Positions 41,643 to 51,201 of a stretch of 64,000 nucleotides of DNA are shown one piece after another. Origin of the DNA: Microbacterium saperdae (GTDB lineage Bacteria > Actinomycetota > Actinomycetes > Actinomycetales > Microbacteriaceae); assembly GCF_006716345.1 (NCBI RefSeq), contig NZ_VFOX01000001.1, forward strand, positions 1,736,001 to 1,800,000. Direction: 5' to 3'. The stretch's first letter is position 1; every line of letters starts with the position of its first letter. The translations under genes were made by a program, and so were the position numbers. The notes under the pieces are model-generated. The model made no database searches. It was not told where the DNA came from and saw only the letters and a program-made list of their open reading frames with translations.

Positions 41643-42471
41643 ACTGCATCCGCGGGTTCGCGTAGAACTCCTGAGCCTCGACCAGCAGCAGCTCGCGTTC
41701 CCCGGCCTCGAGTGTGGCCTTGAGCAGGTCGTACACGCTCGAGGCGGTGCGCTCGAGCGCGGTCTTCGCGCTGCCGGTCTCGACGTAGTGCGCGGTGAAC
41801 AGCGCCGCGGTCACGTCACCCGAGCCGTTCGCCTTCATCGGCAGATGAGGCGTCTGCACGATCCAGGCACCGTGCTCATCGGCCGCGAGCATCTCGATCG
41901 TGCCCTCTTCTCGGTCGGGCCGCTCGACACTCGTCACCAGGACGGTGCGCGGCCCCATGGCGTGCGCGAGGTCGACCGAGGCGAGAGTGGACTCGAGAGT
42001 GTCGGGCTCGGTGTCGGTGAGGAAGCCGAGTTCGAACTGGTTCGGGGTGATGATGTCGGCCACCGGCACGACCTTCTCCCGCAGCAGCACCGGGATCGCC
42101 GGTGCGACGAAGCAGCCGGACTTGGCGTTGCCCATGACCGGGTCGCAGGCGTAGATCGCCGCGGGGTTGGCCGCCTTCACGCGCGCGACGGCGTCGATGA
42201 TCACGTCGCCGATGCCCTCGCCGCCCTGGTATCCGCTGAGGATCGCGTCGATCTGGTCGAAGACGCCGCGCTCCTCGATGCCGGTGATGACCTCACGCAC
42301 GTCGTCGGGAGCGATCAGCGGTCCGCGCCAGGCGCCGTAGCCGGTGTGGTTGGAGAAGTTCACGGTGTACACCGGGAGCACCTCCACACCGATGCGCTGC
42401 AGCGGGAAGACCGCTGCCGAGTTCCCGACGTGGCCGTACGCGACGGCGGACTGGATGGAGAGGATCTTCAT
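41620..42471 (-). CDS. pdxY: Pyridoxal kinase
   Basis: 283 residues, ribokinase-like fold. Phosphorylates pyridoxal with ATP in the salvage of vitamin B6. Motifs: VNFSNHTGYG (near 37), YACDPVMGN (near 106), DIITPNQFELGFLTD (near 138) and the C-terminal ANGSGDVTAALF with the catalytic aspartate in GSGD (near 215). It lies 46 bp downstream of the MocR regulator in the same direction, so both may share a transcript. Overlaps the HIT gene end by 23 bp. Confidence 0.92.
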   Translation of the reverse strand: MKILSIQSAVAYGHVGNSAAVFPLQRIGVEVLPVYTVNFSNHTGYGAWRGPLIAPDDVREVITGIEERGVFDQIDAILSGYQGGEGIGDVIIDAVARVKAANPAAIYACDPVMGNAKSGCFVAPAIPVLLREKVVPVADIITPNQFELGFLTDTEPDTLESTLASVDLAHAMGPRTVLVTSVERPDREEGTIEMLAADEHGAWIVQTPHLPMKANGSGDVTAALFTAHYVETGSAKTALERTASSVYDLLKATLEAGERELLLVEAQEFYANPRMQFTARQVR

Positions 42472-42517
42472 CTCCCGATCCTTTCATTCAGGGCGCACTG
42501 CTGTGCGCGACGGGGGA

Positions 42518-43825
42518 TCATCGCACTGCCGCGACGAGGTCGGTGACGAGCGTGGCCGCATCGTCGTCGGACAGGTCGTGCACGGTGAGACGTAGGTGGT
42601 GGGATGGCTCCGCGCGATCGCCGAGCGCGAACTCATCGCCGGTGCGGGCGAGCCAGCCGCGGCGCATCAGGCGCTCGACGACCAGCCGTGCGGGGCGCGG
42701 CAGCTCGATCCAGAGGCTGAGGCCATCCGTCACGGGAGCGTCGATACCGTGTTCGCGGAGGCGCGCCGTGAACGCGGCGTTGCGGGCGGCGTAGTGGGCG
42801 CCGGCGGAAGCGACACGGGCCGAGACCTCGGCATCGGTCAGCTGCGCGAGCGTGAGGCGCTGCAGCAGATGGCTCACCCAGGTGGTGCCGGGGCTCAGGC
42901 GCATCGCGAGCCGGTCGGCGGTCTCGGGGTCCGTCGCAGCGATCGCGAGGCACATGTCCGGTCCCAGGAACTTCGACACCGAGCGCACCAGCGCGTATCG
43001 GCGATGTCCCGGTCCGATGAGCGACTCGTAGGGGCGCTGGGACAGCATCGAGAAGTGGTCGTCTTCGATCAGGAGTACGTAGGGGTGGTCGACCAGCACG
43101 GCGCGCAGTTCGGAGGCACGGCGCGCGGAAAGGCTGGCGCCGGTCGGGTTCTGCGCGCGCGGGGTGCAGATGACGGCTCGGACCCCGGCGGCGAGCGCGG
43201 TGCGAAGACCTTCGACGGTCATCCCCTCCTCGTCGACCGGGACGGGAACTGCGCGGTATCCGCCAAGACGCACGGTGTGGATGCTGGCGAGGAAGCACGG
43301 GTCTTCCAACGCGACGGCGTCATCACGTGTCAGGGCCTGGGCGAGGAGACGTTCGACCGCGTCGACCGCACCGCTGGTGACGGTGATGCGGAAGTCGGCG
43401 TGGCTGAGATCGGGGGCGACCCAGTCGCGGGTCCACGCGTCGAGTCCGCGGTCGATCACGGGCTCGCCGTAGAGGACCGGGCGGCCGGCGACGGTGGCCA
43501 GCGCGGGGGAGGGATCGGGGATCAGCGCGGGATCGGGATTCCCGGTCGCCACATCACGCAGCACCGTGTCGGAGGCGTACCCCTCCTGCGCCACGGCATC
43601 CACACCGGCGATCACGGTTCCTGCCCGTCCTCGTGAGACCACGAGTCCTGCCTGGGCGAGCTGGCGGTACGCCGCCACCGCGGTGTTCCGATTCACCCCG
43701 AGTCTGGCCGCCAGTTCACGGACGGGAGGAAGCACGCTTCCCGGCCGGAGTGCTCCGCGCTCACGGAGGGCACGCACGCTGTCGGCGATGTCCGCCGCCG
43801 TGGTTCCTCGAATGTCGTCGCTCAT
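42518..43825 (-). CDS. pdxR: MocR/PdxR-type GntR regulator with aminotransferase domain
   Basis: 435 residues. N-terminal winged helix of the GntR type (about 8-70: LRPGSVLPPVRELAARLGVNRNTAV in part: VRELAARLGVNRNT), a linker, then an aspartate-aminotransferase fold (about 85-435) with the PLP lysine in LVRSVSKFLGPDMCLAI (near 270). PdxR proteins sense PLP and activate pdxST while repressing themselves. Divergent from pdxS with 109 bp between; the regulator's -10 TAGAAT lies at 43836-43841. Shares transcript direction with pdxY. Confidence 0.9.
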   Translation of the reverse strand: MSDDIRGTTAADIADSVRALRERGALRPGSVLPPVRELAARLGVNRNTAVAAYRQLAQAGLVVSRGRAGTVIAGVDAVAQEGYASDTVLRDVATGNPDPALIPDPSPALATVAGRPVLYGEPVIDRGLDAWTRDWVAPDLSHADFRITVTSGAVDAVERLLAQALTRDDAVALEDPCFLASIHTVRLGGYRAVPVPVDEEGMTVEGLRTALAAGVRAVICTPRAQNPTGASLSARRASELRAVLVDHPYVLLIEDDHFSMLSQRPYESLIGPGHRRYALVRSVSKFLGPDMCLAIAATDPETADRLAMRLSPGTTWVSHLLQRLTLAQLTDAEVSARVASAGAHYAARNAAFTARLREHGIDAPVTDGLSLWIELPRPARLVVERLMRRGWLARTGDEFALGDRAEPSHHLRLTVHDLSDDDAATLVTDLVAAVR

Positions 43826-43835
43826 GTCAGAACCG

Positions 43836-43894
43836 ATTCTAGGTCGTGCCGGACGATGCTATCTTTTGACATAGATCAAAGTTGACTACGAATC
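43836..43894. promoter_or_regulatory. Divergent pdxR/pdxS promoter region with operator candidate
   Basis: Minus strand: TAGAAT -10 for pdxR. Plus strand: a consensus -35 TTGACA (43866-43871) with TACGAA about 15 bases on for pdxS, slightly short-spaced. The near-palindrome CTTTTGA-n6-TCAAAG (43863-43881) covers the -35. PdxR sites usually lie here; the assignment is inference. Confidence 0.45.
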
Positions 43895-43934
43895 ACGCAA
43901 AAAGCGCGTCGATCAGTCCCTCGAGAGGAACGCC

Positions 43935-44834
43935 ATGTCCAGCACCGAACAGGCCACCACCGGATCCGCGCGCGTGAAGCGCGGGCTCGCGGAGATGCTC
44001 AAGGGCGGCGTCATCATGGACGTCGTCACCGCGGATCAGGCGAAGATCGCGGAAGACGCCGGGGCCGTCGCCGTGATGGCGCTCGAGCGGGTGCCTGCCG
44101 ACATCCGTGCGCAGGGCGGCGTCTCGCGTATGAGCGACCCCGACATGATCGACAGCATCATCGATGCGGTCTCGATCCCTGTAATGGCGAAGGCGCGCAT
44201 CGGCCACTTCGTCGAGGCTCAGGTGCTGCAGGAACTCGGTGTCGACTACATCGATGAGTCCGAGGTGCTCTCCCCGGCCGACTACGTCAACCACATCGAC
44301 AAGTACGGATTCACCGTTCCCTTCGTCTGCGGTGCCACCAACCTGGGCGAGGCGCTCCGCCGGATCAACGAGGGCGCGGCGATGATCCGCTCCAAGGGTG
44401 AGGCCGGAACGGGTGACGTCTCGGAGGCGATGAAGCACATCCGCAAGATCCGCGGCGAGATCGCCGCACTGACCGCCCTTCCGAAGGACGAGCTGTTCGT
44501 CGCGGCGAAGGAGCTGCAGGCACCCTACGAACTCGTCGCGGAGATCGCAGAGACCGGCAAGCTCCCCGTCGTGCTGTTCGTGGCCGGCGGCGTCGCGACA
44601 CCCGCTGACGCCGCGATGATGATGCAGCTCGGCGCCGACGGCGTGTTCGTCGGGTCGGGCATCTTCAAGTCGGGCAACCCTGTCGAGCGCGCCAAGGCGA
44701 TCGTCAAGGCCACCACCTTCTTCGACGACGCCAAGGTCATCGCAGAGGTCTCGCGCGGTCTCGGTGAGGCGATGGTCGGTATCAACGTGTCGGACCTGCC
44801 CGCGCCGCACCGCCTGGCTGAGCGTGGCTGGTAA
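43935..44834 (+). CDS. pdxS: Pyridoxal 5'-phosphate synthase lyase subunit
   Basis: 299 residues, (beta/alpha)8 barrel. Builds PLP from ribose 5-phosphate, glyceraldehyde 3-phosphate and ammonia. Both catalytic lysines are visible: [11 protein letters not shown] (near 86) and [13 protein letters not shown] (near 154), plus [10 protein letters not shown]. The ammonia comes from PdxT, encoded directly downstream with an 11-bp overlap. Divergent PdxR-type regulator upstream. Ribosome site GAGAGGA at a good distance. Confidence 0.98.
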   Translation: MSSTEQATTGSARVKRGLAEMLKGGVIMDVVTADQAKIAEDAGAVAVMALERVPADIRAQGGVSRMSDPDMIDSIIDAVSIPVMAKARIGHFVEAQVLQELGVDYIDESEVLSPADYVNHIDKYGFTVPFVCGATNLGEALRRINEGAAMIRSKGEAGTGDVSEAMKHIRKIRGEIAALTALPKDELFVAAKELQAPYELVAEIAETGKLPVVLFVAGGVATPADAAMMMQLGADGVFVGSGIFKSGNPVERAKAIVKATTFFDDAKVIAEVSRGLGEAMVGINVSDLPAPHRLAERGW

Positions 44835-45444
44835 CACCCGCGTCGGCGTCCTCGCGCTGCAGGGCGACGTGCGCGAGCACGCCGCCCTGCTCGCGAGCCT
44901 GGGCGCGGATGTCGTCCTGGTGCGCCGCCCTGCGGAACTGTCATCGGTCGACGGGCTCGTGATCCCCGGCGGGGAGTCGAGCGTGATCGACAAGCTGTCC
45001 CGCACGTTCGGGATGCAGGCGCCGATCCGCGCGGCGATCGCGGCGGGCCTGCCGGTCTACGGCACGTGTGCGGGCCTGATCCTCCTCGCCGACACCGTGC
45101 TCGACGGCATCGACGGGCAGGAGTCCTTCGGCGGGATGGACATCGACGTGCGCAGGAACGCCTTCGGGCGGCAGACCGAGTCGTTCGAGACGCAACTCGA
45201 CGTTCCGGTGCTGGGCGAGCAGCCCGTGCGTGCGACATTCATCCGGGCGCCGATCGTCGAGCGGGTGGGCGCGCAGGTCGAGGTTCTCGCCGCGCTGCCC
45301 GACGGCACCGTCGTCGCCGTGCAGCAGGGCGGACTGCTCGGCACGAGCTTCCACCCTGAGGTCGACGCTGAGACCCGCTTCCACGCCCGCTTCCTCGGTC
45401 TCGTCGAGACGTTCGCCCGGACGCACGAATCGACGCACGCTTAG
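44824..45444 (+). CDS. pdxT: Pyridoxal 5'-phosphate synthase glutaminase subunit
   Basis: 206 residues. Glutamine amidotransferase of class [14 protein letters not shown] at the start, [10 protein letters not shown] (near 50), nucleophile cysteine in [11 protein letters not shown] (near 82) and the His/Glu pair in SFHPEVD (near 180). Feeds ammonia to PdxS. The GTG at 44824 lies inside the end of pdxS. Its 3' end overlaps the convergent decarboxylase gene by 4 bp. Confidence 0.97.
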   Translation: MAGNTRVGVLALQGDVREHAALLASLGADVVLVRRPAELSSVDGLVIPGGESSVIDKLSRTFGMQAPIRAAIAAGLPVYGTCAGLILLADTVLDGIDGQESFGGMDIDVRRNAFGRQTESFETQLDVPVLGEQPVRATFIRAPIVERVGAQVEVLAALPDGTVVAVQQGGLLGTSFHPEVDAETRFHARFLGLVETFARTHESTHA

Positions 45445-46823
45445 GCGTTCAGCACCAGGGCGCGGATCGCAGCCACCGTGCGGTCGATGTCCGCGGTAGT
45501 CGTCGCCCACGACGACATCGAGCAGCGCTGCGTCGCTCGGCCTCGCCATTCCGCCCCGGTCACCGCGGCTGTTCCCTCGTCGAGGATCGCGCGACCGAGG
45601 ACGCGGGTGGCATCGTCGGACTCGAGTCGGAACATCACCTGCGTGTAGTCGACGTCGTTGACGACGTGCACCCCCGGGATGGAGCGCAATCCGGATGCCA
45701 TCGCCACGGCGTTCGCGTGCAGCCGGTCCATGAGCTGGACGACGCCGGAGCGGCCGAGGCTGCGCAGCGCGGCCCAGGCCGGCACGCCGCGTGCACGCCG
45801 GGAGAGCTCGGGTGTCACATCCCACGGGTCGAGCCCCGTGTACATGAGGTAGTCGCCGCCGGTGCGGAACGCGGCGATCGAGTCGGCGGGATCGCGCACG
45901 ATCGCCATGCCGCAGTCGTAGGGCACGTTGAGGGTCTTGTGCCCGTCGGTCGCCCAGGAGTCCGCCTGCTCCATGCCTGCCGTGAGCGATCGGAGAGTGG
46001 GCGTGGCAGCGGCCCAGAGCCCGAAGGCTCCGTCGACGTGCACCCAGGCCTCGTGTGCTCTGGCGATCGGGATCAGTGCCTGGAAGCCGTCGAAGGCACC
46101 GGTGTGCACCTCCCCGGCCTGCAGGCAGACGATCAAGGGGCCGGCACCGCCCGCGAGCACCTGCTCCAGCGCAGCCGGGCGCATCCGCCCCTGATCGTCG
46201 GAGTCGACGACGATCAGCTCGGCCCTTCCGATCCCGAGGAACCGGGCAGCGCGATCGATGGAGCCGTGGCGGTCGGCACCCACGACGAAGCGGAGCGGTG
46301 GGGCGCTGCGGAGCCCGTTCTCGGCAAGATCCCACCCCGCGCGCGACAGCACGGCCTGTCGTGCGGCGGCGAGGCAGGTGAAGTTCGCGAGCTGGCCTCC
46401 GGTGACGAAGCCGACGCTGGCCGTGGAGGGAAGCCCGAACAGCTCGAGCATCCACTGCCCGGCCACGCGCTCCATCGCCACCGTCGCCGGGGCCAACGCA
46501 GAGGAGCCGGAGTTCTGGTCCCACGCGGAGACGAGCCAGTCAGCGGCGAGGGCGGACGGATGCGTGCCGCCGATCACGAAGCCGAAGAACCGTCCACCGG
46601 GGATCGCCACGAGCCCGGGGTCGGCGCGGCTCGCGATCTCCTCGATCACGTCCGCCGGATCCGTGCCGTCGTCCGGCAGCGGGCCGCCGAAGGCATCGAG
46701 CATCTCGTCCAGGTTCGCGCGCGGCCACACCGGTCGATCATCGAGCGACCCCAGGAACTCCGTCGCGCGGCGGTGGGCGGCGTCGAGAGCGCGCCTTCTG
46801 TCGTCGAAGTCACTCTGGTCCAT
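45441..46823 (-). CDS. PLP-dependent amino acid decarboxylase (group II)
   Basis: 460 residues. Pyridoxal-dependent decarboxylase family: GGRFFGFVIGGTHPSA (near 77), VTGGQLANFTCLAAAR (near 143), HVDGAFGLWAA (near 265) and the PLP lysine in ATDGHKTLNVPYDCG (near 301). Similar to aromatic-L-amino-acid and 2,4-diaminobutyrate-type decarboxylases, so the substrate is open. Being next to the PLP genes may reflect convenience rather than function. Convergent with pdxT. Confidence 0.88.
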   Translation of the reverse strand: MDQSDFDDRRRALDAAHRRATEFLGSLDDRPVWPRANLDEMLDAFGGPLPDDGTDPADVIEEIASRADPGLVAIPGGRFFGFVIGGTHPSALAADWLVSAWDQNSGSSALAPATVAMERVAGQWMLELFGLPSTASVGFVTGGQLANFTCLAAARQAVLSRAGWDLAENGLRSAPPLRFVVGADRHGSIDRAARFLGIGRAELIVVDSDDQGRMRPAALEQVLAGGAGPLIVCLQAGEVHTGAFDGFQALIPIARAHEAWVHVDGAFGLWAAATPTLRSLTAGMEQADSWATDGHKTLNVPYDCGMAIVRDPADSIAAFRTGGDYLMYTGLDPWDVTPELSRRARGVPAWAALRSLGRSGVVQLMDRLHANAVAMASGLRSIPGVHVVNDVDYTQVMFRLESDDATRVLGRAILDEGTAAVTGAEWRGRATQRCSMSSWATTTADIDRTVAAIRALVLNA

Positions 46824-46866
46824 GCGTCAGGACTACACCCGCGAGCCATCGCGCGCCAGACGGGTA

Positions 46867-47553
46867 TCAGCGGAGACGGCGGTGGGAGAGCAGCCAGTCG
46901 TAGAACTCGGGGTTCTCGTACGTCTCGGTCCAGGAATCGTGGCCGACGCCCGCATACCGCGTGAAACGCACGTCGGTGCCGAGTGATCGGAGCTCGGTCA
47001 CGATCTGCTCCGTAGCGGAGATCGGCACGACATCGTCGGCGTCGCCGTGGAACGCCCAGACGGGCACACTCTGGAGCGGCGCAGCGCTCTGCAACCACAG
47101 ACCGCCGCAGATCGGCGCGATCGCGGCGAACCGATCCGGATAGCGCACCGCCATGCTCCAGGTTCCGAACCCGCCCATGCTCAGTCCGGTCAACGATATG
47201 CGTGCGTGATCGATGCGGTGCGCCGCGACGACCTCGTCCAGCAGCACGGACAGCGTCGAGAGTTCCGTGACCCACTGACTCGACTCGGAGCACTGGGGAG
47301 TGACGAGCACGAACGGGAACTCGTGGCCGGCGTCTGCGAGCTTCGGCGGGCCGTGCAGCGCAGCGAGGTCGAGGTCGGAACCGCGTTCGCCCGCACCATG
47401 CAGGAAGAGCACGAGCGGCCAGCGTCTATCCGGGTCGGCGTCGTAGTCGTCCGGCAGATGGATCAGGTACCGCAAGGTGTCGGCCGGTGTCGGTTCGTCG
47501 TCGCGGAGGTCGGATGAGCGGAGGGCCGGGGCGACGTGTCGGGAACTGCGCAT
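46867..47553 (-). CDS. Alpha/beta hydrolase (phospholipase/carboxylesterase-like)
   Basis: About 228 residues. [15 protein letters not shown] (near 48) gives the oxyanion region, [10 protein letters not shown] the nucleophile serine (near 124), [12 protein letters not shown] the acid (near 164) and [11 protein letters not shown] the histidine (near 204). Matches the poly(3-hydroxybutyrate) depolymerase/feruloyl-esterase-like group encoded as a cytoplasmic protein. ATG 47553 is chosen (GGAG close by); GTG 47571 is possible. Divergent from yebC with 87 bp between. Confidence 0.84.
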   Translation of the reverse strand: MRSSRHVAPALRSSDLRDDEPTPADTLRYLIHLPDDYDADPDRRWPLVLFLHGAGERGSDLDLAALHGPPKLADAGHEFPFVLVTPQCSESSQWVTELSTLSVLLDEVVAAHRIDHARISLTGLSMGGFGTWSMAVRYPDRFAAIAPICGGLWLQSAAPLQSVPVWAFHGDADDVVPISATEQIVTELRSLGTDVRFTRYAGVGHDSWTETYENPEFYDWLLSHRRLR

Positions 47554-47584
47554 GTCTCCATCCTGCGCCACTCGCGCAGTTCGT

Positions 47585-47590
47585 TAGACT
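47585..47590 (+). promoter_or_regulatory. -10 element upstream of yebC
   Basis: TAGACT about 50 bp before the yebC ATG; a leader of about 44 nt with a GGAGA ribosome site follows. Confidence 0.4.
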
Positions 47591-47640
47591 TGACGATGCC
47601 CTGGGCCAAGCCCACGGGCGGATACGACGAGCGGAGACTT

Positions 47641-48402
47641 ATGTCCGGGCATTCCAAGTGGGCGACCACGAAGCACAAGAAGGCCATCATCGACTCCAGG
47701 CGCGCCAAGTCCTGGGCCAAGCTCATCAAGAACATCGAGGTCGCCGCCAAGCTCGGCGGTCCCGATCTCCAGGGCAACCCGACGCTGTTCGACGCGGTGC
47801 AGAAGGCGAAGAAGACCTCTGTCCCCAAGGACAACATCGACCGCGCGGTGAAGCGTGGCGCGGGTATCGGCGGCGAAGCCGTCGAGTACCTCTCCATCAT
47901 GTACGAAGGCTACGGACCCAACGGCGTGGCCCTCATGATCGAGTGTCTGACCGACAACAAGAACCGTGCGGCCGCCGAGGTACGAACGGCGCTCAGTCGC
48001 AACGGCGGCACGCTCGCCGACCCGGGCAGCGTCGCGTACAACTTCAGCCGCAAGGGCGTCATCGTCGTCGGCTCGGAGGGAACCTCCGAAGACGACGTCA
48101 TGATGGCCGCACTCGAAGCGGGTGCCGAGGAGATCGAGCCGCACGCCGAGGGGTTCGAGGTCATCACGGAGGCCGCCGACCTGGTCGCGGTGCGCACTGC
48201 GCTGCAGGACGCGGGCATCGACTACGAATCCGCGGATGTCGAGTTCGTCCCGAACCTCAAGGTCGAGATCGACGCTGACACGGCCCGCAAGATCTTCCGC
48301 CTGATCGACGCACTCGAAGACAGCGAAGACGTGCAGAACGTGTTCACCAACTTCGACCTCACGGCAGAGGTGCAGGCCGAGCTGGAGAACGACGAGGCGT
48401 AG
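47641..48402 (+). CDS. YebC/PmpR family DNA-binding/translation factor
   Basis: 253 residues. Starts [21 protein letters not shown], the family hallmark ([12 protein letters not shown]). Long described as a transcriptional regulator; recent work links YebC proteins to translation through difficult polyproline stretches. In Actinobacteria it normally precedes ruvC, as here (45 bp). ATG 47641 has GGAGA upstream; open sequence before it is not conserved. Confidence 0.95.
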   Translation: MSGHSKWATTKHKKAIIDSRRAKSWAKLIKNIEVAAKLGGPDLQGNPTLFDAVQKAKKTSVPKDNIDRAVKRGAGIGGEAVEYLSIMYEGYGPNGVALMIECLTDNKNRAAAEVRTALSRNGGTLADPGSVAYNFSRKGVIVVGSEGTSEDDVMMAALEAGAEEIEPHAEGFEVITEAADLVAVRTALQDAGIDYESADVEFVPNLKVEIDADTARKIFRLIDALEDSEDVQNVFTNFDLTAEVQAELENDEA

Positions 48403-48435
48403 GCGCGCCGAACGGCTCGTGTCCTCCCTCCGGCC

Positions 48436-48441
48436 TAGCCT
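48436..48441 (+). promoter_or_regulatory. -10 element of the leaderless ruvC promoter
   Basis: TAGCCT followed by six bases and the GTG at 48448, so the mRNA can start at the start codon. Confidence 0.45.
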
Positions 48442-48447
48442 GGGGGA

Positions 48448-49029
48448 GTGACCTCCTCTCTGCGTGTCCTGGGCATCGACCCCGGCCTCACCCGCTGCGG
48501 TGTCGGCGTCGTCGACGTCGACCGCACCCGTCGCGGGACGCTGGTGCACGTGGGTGTCATCCGCTCGTCACCGGATGCCGATATCGGCGACCGTCTCGCG
48601 ATCGTCGCCGCGGGTATCCGCGAGGTCATCGCGGAGCATCGTCCGGATGCGGTCGCGGTCGAGCGCGTGTTCGCACAGCAGAACACGCACACGGTCATGG
48701 GCACCGCGCAGGCGAGCGGTGTGGCACTGCTGATCGCCGCCGAGGCGGGCCTGCCCGCGGCCACGCACACGCCGAGCGAGGTCAAGGCAGCGGTCACCGG
48801 TTACGGCGCAGCCGACAAGCGACAGGTGCAGGCGATGATCGCCCGCATCCTGCGACTCGACGCGCCACCCCAGCCGGCGGATGCGGCCGACGCCCTCGCG
48901 ATCGCCCTGTGCCACGCCTGGCGTCGGGGGAGTGCCGGTGCCACGGGACAGGCGGCGCTGACACCGGCGCAGCGCGCGTGGGCCGATGCGGAGCGTGTCG
49001 CTCGAACATACCTACGATCCGGGTCGTAG
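48448..49029 (+). CDS. ruvC: Crossover junction endodeoxyribonuclease RuvC
   Basis: 193 residues. Cuts Holliday junctions made in recombination. Catalytic acids appear in [12 protein letters not shown] (first Asp), [15 protein letters not shown] (Glu) and [15 protein letters not shown] (Asp/Asp/His). Works with RuvAB encoded next; ruvC stop to ruvA start is 9 bp. Leaderless GTG start. Confidence 0.96.
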   Translation: MTSSLRVLGIDPGLTRCGVGVVDVDRTRRGTLVHVGVIRSSPDADIGDRLAIVAAGIREVIAEHRPDAVAVERVFAQQNTHTVMGTAQASGVALLIAAEAGLPAATHTPSEVKAAVTGYGAADKRQVQAMIARILRLDAPPQPADAADALAIALCHAWRRGSAGATGQAALTPAQRAWADAERVARTYLRSGS

Positions 49030-49032
49030 GCT
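49027..49032 (+). promoter_or_regulatory. -10 element of a leaderless ruvA promoter
   Basis: TAGGCT with six bases to the ATG at 49039. The element overlaps the ruvC stop codon, so ruvAB can be made apart from ruvC. Confidence 0.45.
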
Positions 49033-49038
49033 GAGGGG

Positions 49039-49659
49039 ATGATCTCCTCCCTGCACGGCGTCGTCCTGCACTCGACCGCCGACCAGGTCGTCATCGACGT
49101 GGGCGGTGTCGGGTTCTCCGTGGCCGTGCCCGCCGACGTTCCCCACACGGCGACCATCGGGGAGCGTCTGCTGTTGCACACGAGCCTGATCGTCCGCGAG
49201 GACGCACTCTCGCTCTACGGCTTCGCCGACCGGAGCGAGCTCGAGATCTTCGGTCTGCTGATCAGCGTCACCGGCGTGGGGCCGAAGTCCGCGCTCGGAG
49301 TCCTCTCGCACATGACGGTGGACCAGATCGCCGAAGCGGTCACAGCGGAAGACGATGCACCGTTCCGACGGGTCTCGGGTATCGGTCCGAAGACCGCGAA
49401 GCTGATCGTGCTGCAGCTGGCCGGCAAGGTGCAGCCGGTCGCCCCGAGCTCGAAGCCCGCACGCGCCGGCTCGACCGACGTGGTGACCCAGGTCGCGGCC
49501 GCGCTCGTCGGACTCGGCTGGTCCGACAAGGTCGCGACGGAGGCCGCCACGCAGACCGCCTCCGAGGCGACGGACGCCGAGCGCGGCTCGGTCGCGGCAC
49601 TCCTGCGCCGCACGCTCGCGCTTCTCGGCCCCGCGCAGGGCGGCCAGACGCGTGCCTGA
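49039..49659 (+). CDS. ruvA: Holliday junction branch migration protein RuvA
   Basis: 206 residues. N-terminal OB fold (1-62), tandem helix-hairpin-helix motifs ([19 protein letters not shown], then [19 protein letters not shown], about 70-130) and a C-terminal domain that touches RuvB (about 150-206). The tetramer holds the junction while RuvB pumps. Overlaps ruvB by 8 bp. Confidence 0.96.
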   Translation: MISSLHGVVLHSTADQVVIDVGGVGFSVAVPADVPHTATIGERLLLHTSLIVREDALSLYGFADRSELEIFGLLISVTGVGPKSALGVLSHMTVDQIAEAVTAEDDAPFRRVSGIGPKTAKLIVLQLAGKVQPVAPSSKPARAGSTDVVTQVAAALVGLGWSDKVATEAATQTASEATDAERGSVAALLRRTLALLGPAQGGQTRA

Positions 49660-50677
49660 CGCCCTCGACGCCACAGAACCGGTCGATGACACCGAGCTCG
49701 CTATCGAGGGCGCCCTGCGGCCGTCGAGCCTCGGCGAGTTCGTCGGCCAGCAGAAGGTGCGCGGGCAACTGCAGCTGCTGCTGGAGGCGGCACGCATCCA
49801 GAGCCGCCCCGCGGATCACATCCTGCTCGCAGGCCCCCCGGGGCTGGGCAAGACCACGCTGGCCATGATCGTCGCGCACGAGAGCGAACGTCCGCTGCGT
49901 CTGTCGAGCGGTCCGGCGATCCAGCACGCCGGAGACCTCGCCGCGTTGCTGTCGAGCCTGGTGCCGGGTGAGGTCCTCTTCATCGACGAGATCCACCGGA
50001 TGGCCCGCTCGGCCGAGGAGATGCTGTACCTCGCGATGGAGGACTACCGCATCGACATCATGGTCGGCAAGGGCGCGGGTGCCACGAGCATCCCGTTGGA
50101 GCTGGCGCCGTTCACGCTCGTCGGAGCGACCACCCGGTCCGGGCTGCTGCCGAACCCTCTGCGCGACCGCTTCGGCTTCACCGGTCATCTCGAGTTCTAC
50201 GAGGAGTTCGAGCTCGAACAGGTCATCGCGCGGTCCGCGACCGTTCTCGGAGTGGACGTGCCGACGGATGCGCTGTCGGAGATCGCCCGTCGCTCCCGCG
50301 GAACTCCGCGCATCGCGAACAGGCTGCTGCGGCGGGTGCGCGACTACGCACTGGTGCACAGCGGGGGAGCCGCCACGATCGCCGACGTGCGCGCTGCTCT
50401 CGAGCTCTATGACGTCGACCCGATCGGCCTGGACAGGCTCGACCGCGCGGTGCTGGAGGCGCTCGTGCGCCGGTTCCGCGGGGGGCCGGTCGGACTCAGC
50501 ACGCTCGCCGTCGCCGTCGGTGAAGAGGGCGAGACGGTAGAGAGCGTCGTCGAGCCCTACCTCGTGCGGATCGGATTCCTCGGCCGTACACCGCGGGGTC
50601 GGGTGGCCATGCCGGAGGCGTATGCGCACCTCGGGGTGCCGCATCCCGACGGGACGCTTCGCCTTGATGACCTATAA
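49652..50677 (+). CDS. ruvB: Holliday junction branch migration helicase RuvB
   Basis: 341 residues. AAA+ motor: Walker A GPPGLGKT (61-68), Walker [10 protein letters not shown] (near 108), sensor and arginine-finger region [17 protein letters not shown] (near 158), and a winged-helix C-terminal domain ([16 protein letters not shown] near 310). GTG 49652 lies inside ruvA. The last codons contain a perfect TATAAT that probably starts the yajC-secDF transcript. Confidence 0.97.
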   Translation: MPDALDATEPVDDTELAIEGALRPSSLGEFVGQQKVRGQLQLLLEAARIQSRPADHILLAGPPGLGKTTLAMIVAHESERPLRLSSGPAIQHAGDLAALLSSLVPGEVLFIDEIHRMARSAEEMLYLAMEDYRIDIMVGKGAGATSIPLELAPFTLVGATTRSGLLPNPLRDRFGFTGHLEFYEEFELEQVIARSATVLGVDVPTDALSEIARRSRGTPRIANRLLRRVRDYALVHSGGAATIADVRAALELYDVDPIGLDRLDRAVLEALVRRFRGGPVGLSTLAVAVGEEGETVESVVEPYLVRIGFLGRTPRGRVAMPEAYAHLGVPHPDGTLRLDDL

Positions 50678-50678
50678 T
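50673..50678 (+). promoter_or_regulatory. -10 element for yajC-secDF
   Basis: TATAAT, the full consensus, sits across the ruvB stop codon. The leader to yajC would be about 65 nt. No good -35 is visible 17 bases upstream. Confidence 0.5.
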
Positions 50679-50749
50679 CGCTGAAGACTTCCCGGATACC
50701 TCTGCGCGCCCAATGGCTGGAGTGCGCACCTGAGAAAGGCGCTGCACCC

Positions 50750-51145
50750 ATGCCCATGGAATTCCTCCTCTTCGGACTTCTCGCTGTCCTCCTCGTCTTC
50801 ATGATCTTCAACACGCGCAAGCGCACGAAGGCGATGAAGGCGGAGCAGGAGGAGAAGGCCACCAAGACCGTCCCCGGAGTGAAGGTGCTCCTTCAGGGCG
50901 GCATCTACGGCACGATCGTGGCGTACGACCCCGAGGACCTCGACACTCCGGCGCTCGTGGAGATCGCGCCCGGGACCATCATCGAGGTGCACAGCCAGGC
51001 GATCCTGCGCATCGTCGAGCCCAAGGACGTCGTCGTCGAAGAGGTCGTGGCCGATGACGCCGCCGTCGAGGCCGCGCCGGCCGTCGACCTCGAGACGCCG
51101 GAAGAGACGCGCGCGCGTCTCGAGCGCGACGCAGACGACAAGTAA
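50750..51145 (+). CDS. yajC: Preprotein translocase subunit YajC
   Basis: 131 residues. One N-terminal membrane helix (LLFGLLAVLLVFMIFN, about 5-20) then a cytoplasmic part with KTVPGVKVLLQGGIYGTI and VEIAPGTIIEVH, the YajC core, and an acidic, Glu-rich tail (about 105-131). Accessory to SecYEG together with SecDF, encoded 56 bp downstream. Confidence 0.93.
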   Translation: MPMEFLLFGLLAVLLVFMIFNTRKRTKAMKAEQEEKATKTVPGVKVLLQGGIYGTIVAYDPEDLDTPALVEIAPGTIIEVHSQAILRIVEPKDVVVEEVVADDAAVEAAPAVDLETPEETRARLERDADDK

Positions 51146-51201
51146 TCCTCCGCCTCCGCGCGGTACCTCGGAACTCCGGCATCTCAGAAAGCTGAACACA
51201 C

